64,000 nucleotides of DNA, from the NCBI GenBank assembly GCA_009741485.1, contig CM019218.1:51431600-51495599 (forward strand). Direction: 5' to 3'. Made by a program: the position numbers and the translations under genes. The notes beneath the pieces are model-generated. The model made no database searches. It was not told the origin of the DNA and saw only the letters and a program-made list of their open reading frames with translations. This document shows, piece after piece, positions 36,546 to 48,690 of the stretch (position 1 is the first letter of the stretch; every line of letters begins with the position of its first letter). The DNA comes from Malurus cyaneus samueli. Taxonomy: Eukaryota; Chordata; Aves; Passeriformes; Maluridae.

Positions 36546-37149
36546 TTCACGCCACCGGCCTAAGAGGACAGCTGAGCTTGGCGCTGTTGCGCTGCGAGAG
36601 GGACACTTCGGATGGGAGAGCTCCCATGCCGCAGATTTCTGTGAAAGCCTGGAATGCGGAAACACCAGGCAGTCCCCAGCCCCTCCTGCTTCCCCAGGCT
36701 GCGCTGGAGAAGGAGATCGGACAAACTCCCCAACCCTGTTTTGGCAGGTCCGGACGACAAAGCCTCTCCGCGGATGGCACGAGAGCAGCGGGCCAGAGGT
36801 CAGGGATGCAATGGGGTTTGAGCCTTCCTCCTCCCGAAGCTCCCCTTCTGCCCTCTCCACTGCGAACCCCCCACAGAGCTTCCCTTCCCAAATCTCCCCA
36901 TCCCTGACCCCGTTATCCCTCTCAGCACACCCAGGGGACAACTCGTTCCTCTCCTCTTTGCCTCCAATCTCCTCCAACCCTCTCACCCCACCTCCCTTCG
37001 CAGTCCCCATCATTCCCGCGGCTCTCCCCGGGCTCATTCCCGGCACTTGACACCTCTCGGCTGGATGAAAATTCATTTTCCCTGCTGGGATGCCTGGAAA
37101 ATGAGGAGAGGGGGGGTCACTGCTGTGCCCTGAGCCTGCTGGTTTGGAA

Positions 37150-37450
37150 GCTGTGAGAGCAGAGCTGAGGATTTAATGGCACCTTAAATATACGGCCGAT
37201 TGTTGGGTCCAATTCTGATTTGAAAGCAAATACGGGCTTGGGAATTAAGGAGGAAGATGAGTTTCACTNGAAGGTAAATAAAAATTAACTGGCGGCGATA
37301 TAAACATACCTGGGTACAAAATGCAGGCGTGTGGGTATTGAAATACACTCAATTAGAGAAACGAGAGTTTGGGGTTGTTTTTTAATGAAAGCTTCGTGGC
37401 AAAATTTCAAGGGCTTACCAACAATAAAAACACCCCGTCTCCAACATCCG
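37150..37450. promoter_or_regulatory. Candidate conserved non-coding element (inverted copy about 43610-43895)
   Basis: Unique AT-rich sequence with GATTTAATGG, TAAATAAAAATTAACTGG, CACTCAATTAGAG and TTTAATGAAAGC stretches. It contains the single N at 37269; the inverted copy reads through this point without ambiguity. Nearly identical in both copies. Confidence 0.45.
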
Positions 37451-38009
37451 GCTCGGGATGTTTATGGCTGTTTTGAGCTCTGGGCGTAAAATAAAAGCAC
37501 CACCACAAATTAGGCGGTTGTTTGTGCCACCTCTTGTCCCTGATCTCTGCAGGAGTCCCCAGACCCCGGCTGAGAGCGAGGAGGGGACCAGGGCACCCCG
37601 GGATGTCCCTGGAGATGTGTCAGGCTTGCTGCCCAAGCTGGGAAATGCGATGGGATGGAGTAATTAGAGGAATTAATTACGCAGGGCGACCTTTGGGTGG
37701 CAGTCCCCGGGTGTGGGAGCAATTAAACATCACCTTGATGATGCTCTCACGGGGTCTGTTTATTCCCGAGGGTGTTGGGGCACAAATGTGGGAAAACTGG
37801 GCTAAAGCAGCTTTTTGGAGCAGCTAAATTTGCACTTTGCGTGGGCAGCGCTGCTGGAAACCTGCTCTGGTTTGGGGACAGAGCTGAGCTCGGTGAATCC
37901 CAACCCCAGCTCCTGTCCTGCAGCTCCCTCGAGCCAGGAAAAACCCCTAAAATGAGGAATATTTCTCCAGGAAGAGAGAAAAAGAAGATATCTTATTCTG
38001 CAGGGCACG

Positions 38010-38155
38010 GGCGCCTGTGATTGTTACCAAACTTCTCGCAAACGGGGAACAACAAAGAAATGAAACGCGGAGATAATTAAGGACATAATTGTACACACAC
38101 AACTGCTTAATTAAGCTTTTCCTCTTTAAAACCTGACAGAATCTGCTTACAAGGT
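38010..38155. promoter_or_regulatory. Candidate conserved non-coding element (inverted copy about 42885-43025)
   Basis: Island containing TTGTTACCAAACTTC, AACAACAAAGAAATG, GATAATTAAGGACATAATTG and GCTTAATTAAGC. It is essentially identical in the inverted copy. Homeodomain and SOX-like motifs are motif matches only. Confidence 0.45.
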
Positions 38156-38228
38156 GCGAGCACGAGGGGAGGCTGCCCATATGCTGGGCCATCTGCACCG
38201 CAGGCGGGAGGGAGGGAGGGAGGAGAAG

Positions 38229-39675
38229 ATGGGAAGGGAAGGACCGGGACAGCCCGGCGGGATCAGCGCGGCAGGGACAGGCTGGGCCGGGGGTTTGGGG
38301 GATATCCCATCCCATCCAGATGTGCTCTGCCAGATGTGCGATGCAGATGTGCTGCCCATGCCCGAGGGAATGATGAGCTGGGGAGCGGGGAGAGGACATG
38401 GGGAGGTGGTCTGGCCTCGCAGGTTCGGGTGGGGGGCGATGCTGATTCCCAAACAGGCACTGCCCGGTGCCCTCGGGGGCCGTTCTTCGGGTTCTCCCTG
38501 GGTTTGGCAGCTGAACTTTGGCGAAATGTGGTGCCAGAGGATGTTTCCACCTCCTTTTCCTTTCCTCCTCCTCCTCCGCAGGATCAGCCCGCTCCAGCGA
38601 GGAGCCCCCGGGCTGATGCTGGAGGGAGAACACAGAGCAAAAAACCAGCGTTGGCTGAAGCAGAGCTCGGAGAGCAATCCAAGCGCTCCCTCTGCAATCT
38701 CCAGCACATTCAGCCCGGCTCGGGATGTTTTGGGGCTCCCAGCCCGGGCCGCAGCCCCCCCCACCCGCGGCTGCCGCGGAGGTAAGTGCAGCAGAGCTGC
38801 TGCTTGCGCACCGGGATGCGACAGCCCTGTCCCTGTCCCTGTCCCTGCTCCGCCATCCAGCCCTCCCAGCCACCCCCGAGCAGGGATTTGACATCTGGAT
38901 TTACCCACCGCCGCTTTCCCCCGGGTTTCTCTCCTCAAGCACAGTCCGGAGCTCGGGATTGAGCAGGATTTCTGCCTGGCTGGGATGTGTCAGGGGTCGC
39001 TAAATCCCCTCTGTGCCCGGTGCCCGGCTCTGTCCTGCCTCTCCTCCCTCCCTGCGTCCCTGGACACCCCCACAGCAGCCAAGCTGTCACCCTCAGCTCA
39101 GGTTTGGGGGTTTCGTTTGGTTTCCTGTGCTGATCCTTTTGGGGAACACACGGAATTTTCCCATTGACAGCCTGTCCTGCCCCTCCTCCCCCCATCCCTC
39201 ACTATTCCAAACCCCATCTCAGCATTTCCCTGTATTTTCCAGGTGCCTGGCGAGGCTGGGGACACAATTAACAAACGCTTTAGGGAATACTTCCCCCAGA
39301 ATTCCCACCAGAGGACCCCCATGGGATCCCTTTTCCCTCGGGGATGATAGCAGGTCCTTTCCCAGCCCTTGGAGTCCCCGTCCCTGCCCCAGGGGGTTCA
39401 TCTCAGCTGCCCCTGATAAATTGACGATGAATAATTCACTGCCGGCTTTATGAACTATTCATCGCCCTCGAGCCTGCCAGGGTAATTAAACATCCTGCGA
39501 GCGCCTGTAACGGGGCCAGGCCGAGCTCAGCCCTTCTTCAAACCGATCCCATTAATCCAAGTGGGAAAAAATGCCCAAAGAAAAGTTTGCCTTGCCCGGG
39601 ACCCCCTGTTCCACAGGAGATTTGTCCCATTGCCTCCCCAGGGATGCAGTTCCAGGATGGGGCTGGCACAAGGCA
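38229..39675 (+). repeat. Block A2 (direct copy at 50411-51864)
   Basis: About 1.45 kb directly following block A and duplicated in the same orientation at 50411-51864. It includes GC-rich DNA and an AT-rich island at 39410-39515. Frames through it differ between copies because of single-base indels, which argues against coding function. Confidence 0.92.
39410..39515. promoter_or_regulatory. Candidate conserved non-coding element (direct copy about 51602-51707)
   Basis: Contains CCTGATAAATTGACGATG, AATAATTCACTGCCGGC, GAACTATTCATCGCC and GGTAATTAAACATCC. Identical in the copy at 51602-51707. Confidence 0.45.
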
Positions 39676-39679
39676 GGAC

Positions 39680-40230
39680 AAGCCACTTTCCCCAGGACAA
39701 TGAGGGATTTTTGGCGACTGTTCAAGAGAAACTTCTCCAGAGTTCTGGAATCCTGGGACCCTCTCACCCCCAAACAGAGCCCTGCAGGGGGGGTCCGGCA
39801 GAAAGCCAAGGATTTCTCCTTTCTTACAAAAATAATTCTGGGTTTTATCCCTTCTCCCCACCCCTGAGTCACCCGCTGCAGCTTCCCAGCTCATCCCTGC
39901 CCAGCCCTGGCACCCCGGGCTGGCACCAACCCTCCGGACCATCCCACCCCACATCCCCACGGCACAACCATGGGTCTGAGCTCTGCCCCGCTCCGGGCAG
40001 CCCCACCGAGGCTCAAAGTCCCCGGCGTGGTCCCCACGGGCGGTGCCAGAGCGAGGTGACACAGCTGGGGACAAGCCCGGGCGGGAGCGGGACCCGGGGC
40101 TTGGATGGATTTGTAAAATTCCCCTGCAGCCTGGGGTGCTGAGTCAGCCCCGGCGCCTTCAATAATTCACGGCAATAAACGGAGCGAGCGGAGCGGGGCC
40201 GGGGCCGGGCGGGATGAGCGATGGCTCTGC
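39680..40230. other. GC-rich single-copy stretch
   Basis: Follows block A2. No exon or repeat recognised; open frames overlap on both strands. Confidence 0.45.
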
Positions 40231-40234
40231 CGGT

Positions 40235-40390
40235 AGCTCCGGTCACTGCTCCGGACACGGCTCCGGACACGGCTCCGGGCACCGGGAACGGCTCCGGACA
40301 CTGCTCTGGACACGGCTCCGGACACGGCACCAGACACGGCACTGGACACGGCTCTGGACACTGCTCTGGACACGGCTCCGGGATCGCCCA
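40235..40390. repeat. 12-bp GGACACGGCTCC minisatellite
   Basis: Tandem 12-bp units with variants (GGACACTGCTCT, GACACGGCAC). All frames stay open because the period is a multiple of three. Confidence 0.9.
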
Positions 40391-40954
40391 CCCCAGCCGG
40401 ACCCAGCACTGGGAGCTGCTACCGGCCCCAAAGGAGCAGCTCAGCACCCCCACAGTCCCCACAAAGGGGGAAGGCACAACCACAGAGGAGCACCAGGGGC
40501 CCCACAGACCCCACAAAGGGGGAAGGCAAAGCCCAGTGGCCCCACAGACCTCACAAAGGGACACAGCAAAGCCCCACAGACCCCACAGAGCTCGCTCAGT
40601 CCCCTCCCTGCTGCTCATCCCTCCCATCCCTCCTCAGCCCCTTCCACCCAACTGGGGTGCCCTTCCCTGCCTTCTTCCCTTCCTTCCTCCCTTTCTGGCA
40701 GCGCATCCCCATCTTCCCTCGGTTTTTGGAGGCGAGCGGGGCTGCCAGAATTGTCATCCCTGCTGCTGAGAACGCGCATTGCCAGCATCAGGCGTTGCCC
40801 TTTCCGTCTCTCCCGGTGCCTCCCCGGTGCCGCCGTGACCCGGCTCGTTCCTCCTCGCCTCGTTAGGTGCTTAATTGAATCAATCCCACCAGCCCTGCCT
40901 GGCAAAGCCTGGCCTGCAATCCCCGTTTCCCGTGCGCTGCTCTCCACGGGGCTG

Positions 40955-41480
40955 CAATCCCGGACATTTCCCAAACTGGATTTTCCATGGGGGCTGCAAT
41001 CCCAAACATTTTCCCCAAAGCTGGATTCTCCCGGGCTCACCGCATTTAGTGGCTCGGGCTCAATCCCAAACATTTCCCAAACTGGATTCTCCATGGGGCT
41101 GCGATCCGAAACATTTCCCAAAGCTGGATTCTCCCGGGCTGCAACCCAATTTCCCATGCGGATTCTCCAGGGCGCAATCCCAAAATTTTCATTTCCCAAA
41201 GCTGGATTCTCCACGGGCTGCAATCCGAAGCTGATTCTCCAGCTCAATCCCAACATTCCCAGCTGATTCTCCACCAGGCTGCAATCCCAAACATTTTCCC
41301 CAAAGCTGGATTCTCCAGGGCTGCAATCCCAAACATTCCCAAAGCTGGATTCTCCACGGCTGAATCCCAGATCAAAGCTGATCTCCCGGCTCAATCCCAA
41401 ACCCAGCTGGATTCTCCATCCAAAGCTGGATTCCCTGGCTGCAATCCCATCAAGACAGGTTCAATCAGCTGATTCTCACC
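40955..41480. repeat. Decaying about 40-55 bp minisatellite
   Basis: Units with core GCTGCAATCCCAAACATTT and AAAGCTGGATTCTCC. From about 41220 onward units lose bases progressively (AGCTGATTCTCC, CAATCCCAACATTCC), ending in non-repetitive DNA. Confidence 0.85.
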
Positions 41481-42811
41481 GGTGCATCCAAACGCGATTC
41501 TCAGGGGTGTCCAGACAGCCCAGGAATCGACCGGACCACGGGACACGAGATGGTGTTGGTGGCTCTATCCAAAAGCTGGCTGGGTGACGCCTGAAATCGT
41601 GATCGGTGAAGGTAGTCTTAAAGGCTGGGCTAATCGGTGTAAGGATGGATATCCCAGAGCTGGAAAACTGGCAGGGTTTTATCAGTGAGTACCAGAGCAG
41701 CTCCAGATAGAGCTTTTAAATTTTATTTTATTTCTCTAATTAGGGTTAGTTTGACGTTGCTTTGGGGAAGGGAATTCTTTTCCAAAGTTTGGGCTTTGGG
41801 TTTTTTTTTTTTTGGTTTCTTTTTTTTTTGGGGTTTTTTTTTTTTTTTGTTTGGGTTTTTTTTCTGTTTGTTAGAGAGATGAAAAGCATCACACTACAAG
41901 AGATGGGCTCTCAGTGGTCTGGGAGTACCCAAAAGATCAAAAAAAAAAAAAAAAAATAGGCATGCAAAACCTCAGCAGAACATCAGCAGCCATCTACAAA
42001 CACAACCCCAGACCCTCTGGCAGAGTTGGAAACATCGAGTCCGGAAAAAAATGATAAAAAAATCAAGGAATGAAGATCTAATGAACATCAGAGGTGAAGA
42101 AATTTGGATCCGATAGGAAAGTGAATATTGGGGGTTGCTCAGCTCTGGACCAATGGTTCCCCCGACTTGGGGGGAGACACCTGGTCTGGAAAAAGAAAGA
42201 GAAGGAGGAGCTGATCAGCATCGGAGGCGAAAATATCCAAATCCAATGGAAATACTGAGAACTACTCAATGTTGAACCAATGAACATTAAACCAATAAAG
42301 TTCTATGGATTCTGACTGTATAAAGTTTGGGGGGAAATCTCCTAAAATTTATGTGTCATGGAATTATTTTCTCTAAACCCTTGGGGCTGAGCTGGGACAA
42401 CAATCTGAGCTTTGCCGAGTCCTGCTTGTTTAAAGGAACAAAAAAAGGCGATTTTCCCTAATTCCCATCCCAGGAACCTGCAGAGAAGTGAGGGAGGTAT
42501 CTCCTTCTGCCCCTGCCCTGAGCTCTGGGGAGTCCTGGGGCTCCAGAATCCCGGGGGATCCCAGGCAGGGACAGCTCCCAGCATCGGGCAGTGTGGGCTG
42601 GATGGGACAGGGCACAGGAAGGGACCAAGAGATGCCCAGAGCAGGACAGTGATGCTCTTTTTTTTTTTTTATTTTTTTTTTTTTTTTTTTTTTTCTGGCA
42701 GCACCCCCTCTTTTTCTCCTTTCTCCTTCTTTTCCTCTTTTTCCTCCTTTTCCCTCATTCTGCTTTCCCTCCTTCCCGGGACTCCTGACCCCTTCTCTCC
42801 TTCCCGGGCTC
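41481..42811. other. Mixed stretch with homopolymers and a tandem pair
   Basis: Contains T runs at about 41800-41870, an A run at 41940-41956, a long T run at about 42659-42693 followed by CT-rich sequence. Two diverged units with a period of about 137 bp occur at about 42075-42160 and 42212-42295 (AACATCAGAGGTGAAG against GCATCGGAGGCGAAA). No gene recognised. Confidence 0.6.
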
Positions 42812-45455
42812 CTGCTCCCTCCCTCCCTCCCGCCTGCGGTGCAGATGGCCCAGCATATGGGCAGCCTCCCCTCGTGCTCGCACCTTGTAAGCAGATTCTG
42901 TCAGGTTTTAAAGAGGAAAAGCTTAATTAAGCAGTTGTGTGTGTACAATTATGTCCTTAATTATCTCCGCGTTTCATTTCTTTGTTGTTCCCCGTTTGCG
43001 AGAAGTTTGGTAACAATCACAGGCGCCCGTGCCCTGCAGAATAAGATGTCTTCTTTTTCTCTCTTCCTGGAGAAATATTCCTCATTTTAGGGGTTTTTCC
43101 TGGCTCAAGGGAGCTGCAGGACAGGAGCTGGGGTTGGGATTCACCGAGCTCAGCTCTGTCCCCAAACCAGAGCAGGTTTCCAGCAGCGCTGCCCACGCAA
43201 AGTGCAAATTTAGCTGCTCCAAAAAGCTGCTTTAGCCCACTTTTCCCACATTTGTGCCCCAACACCCTCGGGAATAAACAGACCCCGTGAGAGCATCATC
43301 AAGGTGATGTTTAATTGCTCCCACACCCGGGGACTGCCACCCAAAGGTCGCCCTGCGTAATTAATTCCTTTAATTACTCCATCCCACCGCATTTCCCAGC
43401 ATGGGCAGCAAGCCTGACACATCTCCAGGGACATCCCGGGGTGCCCTGGTCCCCTCCTCGCTCTCAGCCCGGGTCTGGGGACTCCTGCAGAGATCAGGGA
43501 CAAGAGGTGGCACAAACAACCGCCTAATTTGTGGTGGTGCTTTTATTTTACGCCCAGAGCTCAAAACAGCCATAAACATCCCGAGCCGGATGTTGGAGAC
43601 GGGGTGTTTTTATTGTTGGTAAGCCCTTGAAATTTTGCCACGAAGCTTTCATTAAAAAACAACCCCAAACTCTCGTTTCTCTAATTGAGTGTATTTCAAT
43701 ACCCACACGCCTGCATTTTGTACCCAGGTATGTTTATATCGCCGCCAGTTAATTTTTATTTACCTTCCAGTGAAACTCATCTTCCTCCTTAATTCCCAAG
43801 CCCGTATTTGCTTTCAAATCAGAATTGGACCCAACAATCGGCCGTATATTTAAGGTGCCATTAAATCCTCAGCTCTGCTCTCACAGCTTCCAAACCAGCC
43901 GGCTCAGAGCACAGCAGTGACCCCCCTCTCCTCATTTTCCAGGCATCCCAGCAGGGAAAATGAATTTTCATCCAGCCGAGAGGTGTCAAGTGCCGGGAAT
44001 GAGCCCGGGGAGAGCCGCGGGAATGATGGGGACTGCGAAGGGAGGTGGGGTGAGAGGGTTGGAGGAGATTGGAGGCAAAGAGGAGAGGAACGAGCTGTCC
44101 CCTGGGGGTATTGAGAGGGATAACGGGGTCAGGGATCGAGAGATTTGGGAAGGGAAGCTCTGTGGAGGGGTCAGCAGTGGAGAGGGGCAGAAGGGGAGCT
44201 TCGGGAGGAGGAAGAGCTCAACCCCATTGCATCCCTGACCCCTCTGGCCCGCTGCTCTCTGCCATCCGCGGGAGAGGCTTTGTGTCCGGACCTGCAAACA
44301 GGGTTGGGGAGTTGTCCGACCCCTTCTCCACCAGCCTGGGGAAGCAGGAGGGGCTGGGGACTGCCTGGTGTTCCCGATTCCAGGCTTTTCACAGAAATCT
44401 GCGGCAGGGAGCTCTCCCCATCCCCCTCTCCAGCGCAACAGCGCCAGCTCAGCCTGTCCGGTGGCGTGACCGTCTGTCCCTCTGTCTCTCTGTCCATCTG
44501 TCTCTCTGTCCCTCTGTCCATCTGTCCCTCTGTCTGTCCCTCTGTCCGTCTGTCCCTGTGCTGGCCCAGGGCAGAGCACAACATCTACAAGTGGGGCTGG
44601 GGCAGCACTGCTCCCCAATTCCGTGTCCCGCTCCCCAATTCCCCATTCCACTCCCCAATTCCCCGCCCTTCTCCCCAATTCTCATCCCCACTCCCCAATT
44701 CCCCTCTCCGCTCCCCAATTCCTCTCTCCACTCCCAGTTCCCTTCTCTGCTCCCAATTCCCTGTCCCGCCCCCCATTCTCTCCAATTCCCCTCTCCTCCC
44801 CAATTCCTCGCTCCACTCTCTAATTCCCTGCCCCACTCCCCAAATCTCTGCCTCACTCCCCAGTTCCCTTCTCCGCCCCCCAATTCCCACATTCCCTCCC
44901 CATCCCTAATTCCTTGTCACGCCCCCCAATTCCCCTCTCCGCTCCCCAATTCCCAGTCTCTCTGGGAGGAGGCAGATTCAGGGGGAGCAGGGATCCCCTC
45001 CACCCCAAACCCACATCCCCGAGGAGGCAGATTCAGGGGGAGCAGGGCTCGCCTGGCCCCGCTGTCTCTGCGTTATTCGCCCTCCCTGTGCTGTCCAGCA
45101 GGAATTACACCCTGCAGGAATTACACCAGGCAGCCCAAAGCAAACACGATATTTTAAAGTCCTTCCCAGCCTAACCATCCCCAGCGCTATTAATAACACT
45201 TGTAAGGAGTTGTTCTTGAATAGATATGATTTTTATCTTGACAGCGTCTCCCTAAATCATTTTTATCCCCACGAAGTTTGCGAGGAGCAGATTTTCTGAG
45301 GGCCATTTATCTTGCCAAATATCCCCCACCCCTGTTTATTGCTCGCTCCCTCTTTAGTTATGGATGGGGCTGTTCCCCACCCTCTGCCTCAGCTCCCAAA
45401 TCCCTCTGTCCCCTCCCTCCGCGGTGTTTTATCGGTGGCAGCAAAATGAAATCAA
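42812..45455 (-). repeat. Block A, inverted copy
   Basis: Reverse complement of 35535-38225. Its right end abuts the 25-N gap, at the point matching 35535. Its left end follows the poly-T and CCTTCTTTTCC region at about 42655-42811. Confidence 0.93.
44600..44955. repeat. Pyrimidine-rich counterpart of the 36030-36410 array
   Basis: Tandem CTCCCCAATTCCC units, the inverted copy of the purine-rich array, with unit differences between copies. Confidence 0.85.
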
Positions 45456-45480
45456 NNNNNNNNNNNNNNNNNNNNNNNNN
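45456..45480. other. Assembly gap (25 N)
   Basis: A run of exactly 25 Ns joining the inverted block A to inverted block B. The true distance and order across it are unknown. Confidence 0.99.
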
Positions 45481-46479
45481 ACCTCACCCAGCCCCACAGA
45501 CCCAGCCTTTCCACGGCAGAAATCCTCTCATTCATAAGTTTCTGTTGGAAAATCATCCAGGAGTTCTTCTTTTCCACTTTTCTGTGAATATATGGAACAT
45601 TTTCAGCCAGCAGGGACCACCCTGGCATCACCCAGAGCAGGTTACCACCACCTGGCACTGCTGCCACCTAAATTTCAGATGCAAACTGAGGAAAGCAGCC
45701 AGACTTTATCCCAGAACTGAGACAGCTGGAATCTGGGCCAGAGGGCATCTTCAGCATCTGATCCCACCCTCTGCAGCTGGGATGTTCCCCCTCACCCCGC
45801 ACTGCTGGTTTAGGAACGCTGCAGTAATTGGCTCGATTCATTTAAATCAGTTTCTTTTTGTGTGGAGCAGCACTTCGGGGAAAAAACAGCTGGATTAATC
45901 CACATCCTGATTGGAGCAACCTCAGGATGTTCCTTGGTCTTCACCCCCCCAGACAGAACCCAAAAAAAAAAAAAGGAAAAACAGGGCCCTGCTGTCCCTC
46001 AATCCTTCAGTCCGCCCAAAGCTGATCCCTCCCAGGCAGGACCTGGATCTTCTCCAGGGAGGTTTTTATCCCATCAGTTGTAGAAGGAGCGCCTATGCCA
46101 GAGGGTCTGGCTCTGCCCATTTGGTCTCTGCCCATAAGGAAAAACATCTCCCTGTCCGGACGCACCAGCAGCTCTGGGGACAAGAAGATTAAAACCCTCA
46201 AACACTCCCCCCTTCCCTCTGCACCATTCACATTGCAGGCTGGGGGGACAAATCCCCTCTGGGGTGCCCAGACCCTTGATACCAGAGGAAAAAAGTGCTC
46301 CTCGAAGGGAAAAAACAATTTGGGAGAGGCAGGATTTCTTCCTGCACAGACCCCAGCAGCCCCAGACAGACCCAGTGTTAACCCCACACCCAGCAGGGGC
46401 ACAAACCCCCATATTTGTGTCACTTCCCAGCACGGCCACGTTCGTGTCACATCCCCAGCCCGAATCCATCACTGCTGCC

Positions 46480-46670
46480 TGTGTCACGGTTAGCGGCAAT
46501 AAAAGGATTCAAACAGCAATTCCTTACTTTTATGAACAATGGCCCTGGCTGGGATGATTCAGGCAGCATTCATTGCCAGCCAGAAAGTGTCACAGAATCC
46601 CGGCCTCTCTCCACGTGGGTGGATAACTGCAAATGAAAGGAGGGATTATTAGCACTTTAATACCCGGGGG
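46480..46670. promoter_or_regulatory. Candidate conserved non-coding element (inverted copy about 54098-54300)
   Basis: Contains GCAATAAAAGGATTCAAAC, TACTTTTATGAACAATGG, AGCATTCATTGCC and TTATTAGCACTTTAATACC. Nearly identical in the inverted copy. No coding potential seen. Confidence 0.45.
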
Positions 46671-46789
46671 TTTGCGCCTGGCTCCGGGTGCCTCTGCTCG
46701 CAGTTCTCAGGGTCAGATTGGGGAAGCTTGGGCCTGATTCCTCATCCCTGCCGCCTGCCGCCCAGCCCCTATGCTCCCCCAGAAGTCAG

Positions 46790-48195
46790 GCCTTTTCTCC
46801 TCCAGATTGACCCTCCAGTGCCCCTTTCTCCTCCAGATTGTCCCCTCCAGTCCCCTTTCCTCCTCCGTTGACCCTCCAGTCCCCTTTTCTCCTCCAGATT
46901 GACCCCTCCAGTACCTCAGATTGATCAGTGTTTTTCAGATGTCAGTCCCTTTTCTCCTCCAGATTGTCCCCTCCAGTACCCCTTTTCTCCTCCAGATTGA
47001 CCCTCCAGTGCCCCTTTCTCCTCCAGATTGACCCTCCAGTGCCCCTTTTCTCCTCCAGATTGTCCCCCCCAGTGCCCCTTTTCTCCTCCAGATTGTCCCC
47101 TCCAGTACCCCTTTCTCCTCCAGATTGACCCCTCCAGTACCCCTTTTCTCCTCCAATTGACCCTCCAGTGCCCCTTTCCTCCTCCAGATTGCCCTCCAGT
47201 CCCCTTTCCTCCTCCAGAGTCTCCAGTCCCCCTCCTCCAGTAGCCCTTTTCTCCTCCAGATTGACCTCCAGTGCCCTTTCCTCCTCCAGATTGCCCTCCA
47301 GTGCCCCTTTCTCCTCCAGATTGTATCTTCTCCTCCAGTAGCCCTTCCTCCTTCCTGTATTTTCTCTCCAGATTGCCCTCCAGTTTCCAGATGACCTCCA
47401 TTTTCTCCTCCAGATTGACCTCCATGCCCCTTTTTCCTCCTCCAGCTCCTCCAATTCCCTCCATCCCTTTCTCCTCCTGATTTTCTTTTCCAGAGCCCCT
47501 TTTCTCTTCCAGACTGTCCTTTCCAGAATCTTTTTCTCCTCCAGCCCATCCCCTCCAGAACCCTTTTTCCCTTCACCATTCCCTCCAAACCATCCTCACC
47601 GACTTTCCAAAATTCTCTCTCCTCCAGCCTGGTCCCCCAGAACCCCTTCTTCTCCAGCCTTTCCCCTCAAGAGCCCCTTTTCTCTTCCAACTGTCCTTTC
47701 CAGAATCTTTTTTCCTCCAGCCCATCATCTCCAGAACCCTTTTTCTCCTCCTCCAGCCAATTCCCTCCAGAACCATTCTCCTCCAGCCTGCCTTTCCAAA
47801 ATTCCTTTTCTCCTCCAGCCTGGCCCCTCCAGAACCCCTTTCTTCTCCAGCCTGTCCCCTCAAGAGCCCCTTTTCTCTTCCAGTCCTTTCCAGAATCTTT
47901 TTTCCTCCAGCCCATCATCTCCAGAACCCTTTTTCTCTTCCTCCAGCCAATTCCCTCCAGAACCCATTTCTCCTCCATCCTGCCCTTTCCAAAATTCCTT
48001 TTCTCTTCCAGCCTGGCCCCTGCAGAGTCCCTTTTTTCCTCCAGCCATTCCCTCCAGAACCCTTTTTCTCCTCCTCCAGTCCATCCTCTCCAGAGCCTCT
48101 TTTCTCCTCCAGCCTGTTCCATCCAGAGCCCCTTTTCTGCTCCAGCCTGCCCTTTCCAAAACCCCTTTTCTCCTCCAGCCTGTTCCATCCAGAGC
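46790..48195. repeat. CCCTTTTCTCCTCCAGATTG minisatellite
   Basis: Tandem units of about 31 bp (46790-47470), then a related, longer-period version (47470-48195) with CCAGAACCC and CCATTCCC variants. Pyrimidine-rich on the plus strand, it produces long repetitive minus-strand frames that are not genes. Confidence 0.93.
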
Positions 48196-48524
48196 CCCTT
48201 TTCCCCTCCCCACAGCCCCCTCTCCCCTCTCCTTCCATCCCCTCCCATCCCCATCTCGCTGCCAACACCACCTCAAGACCCCCTAAACCCCGCTGGCACA
48301 ACCCCCAGCTCTAGAAGGATCCAGAGATGTTTCCCCATCAACCTGGAGCTGCTCCTGGCCATGGAGAAACACGCTCCAGCCTCCTCCAGACTCTCCATTT
48401 CTCCTTCACCCAGCCTGCCCATATTTTTCTTGTTCATCAGACTGACAAATGGGCAGAAAACAGACTCCTGGCGATTTCCTGCACAGGCTGCCCACTCCTC
48501 CTCTCCCCTCGGCGATGAGTGAGA

Positions 48525-48690
48525 GCTGAAAAAGCAGGAATAGCATATAAATTTCCTCCCTGCTTTAATAAATACCTCTATTACCTTGCGCTTTCCCCCG
48601 GCTCGCTGTGCAGCTCCTGCTGCCCGCCAGGCAGACGTGATAAACCAAAAATTCGCATTTCTGTGGGGAATCAGCAGCGGGGCTGAGGCA
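48525..48690. promoter_or_regulatory. Candidate conserved non-coding element (inverted copy about 52605-52765)
   Basis: Contains TAGCATATAAATTTCC, CTTTAATAAATACC and GTGATAAACCAAAAATTCGC in GC-rich surroundings, retained in the inverted copy. Confidence 0.4.

Larger units (their letters stand above)
35535..38225 (+). repeat. Block A (inverted copy at 42812-45455)
   Basis: About 2.7 kb whose reverse complement occupies 42812-45455. It contains candidate non-coding elements, a purine-rich GAATTGGGGAG array and a GGACAGA array. A single unresolved base (N) lies at 37269. Confidence 0.93.

Noticed and set aside
35817..37076. 419-codon minus-strand and 355-codon plus-strand frames
   Set aside because: Both run through the same purine-rich tandem array on opposite strands and are broken in the inverted copy at 44 kb.
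46925..47588. Long Gly/Glu/Lys/Arg-rich minus-strand frames
   Set aside because: Direct translation of the 31-bp minisatellite; all three frames give similar repeats.
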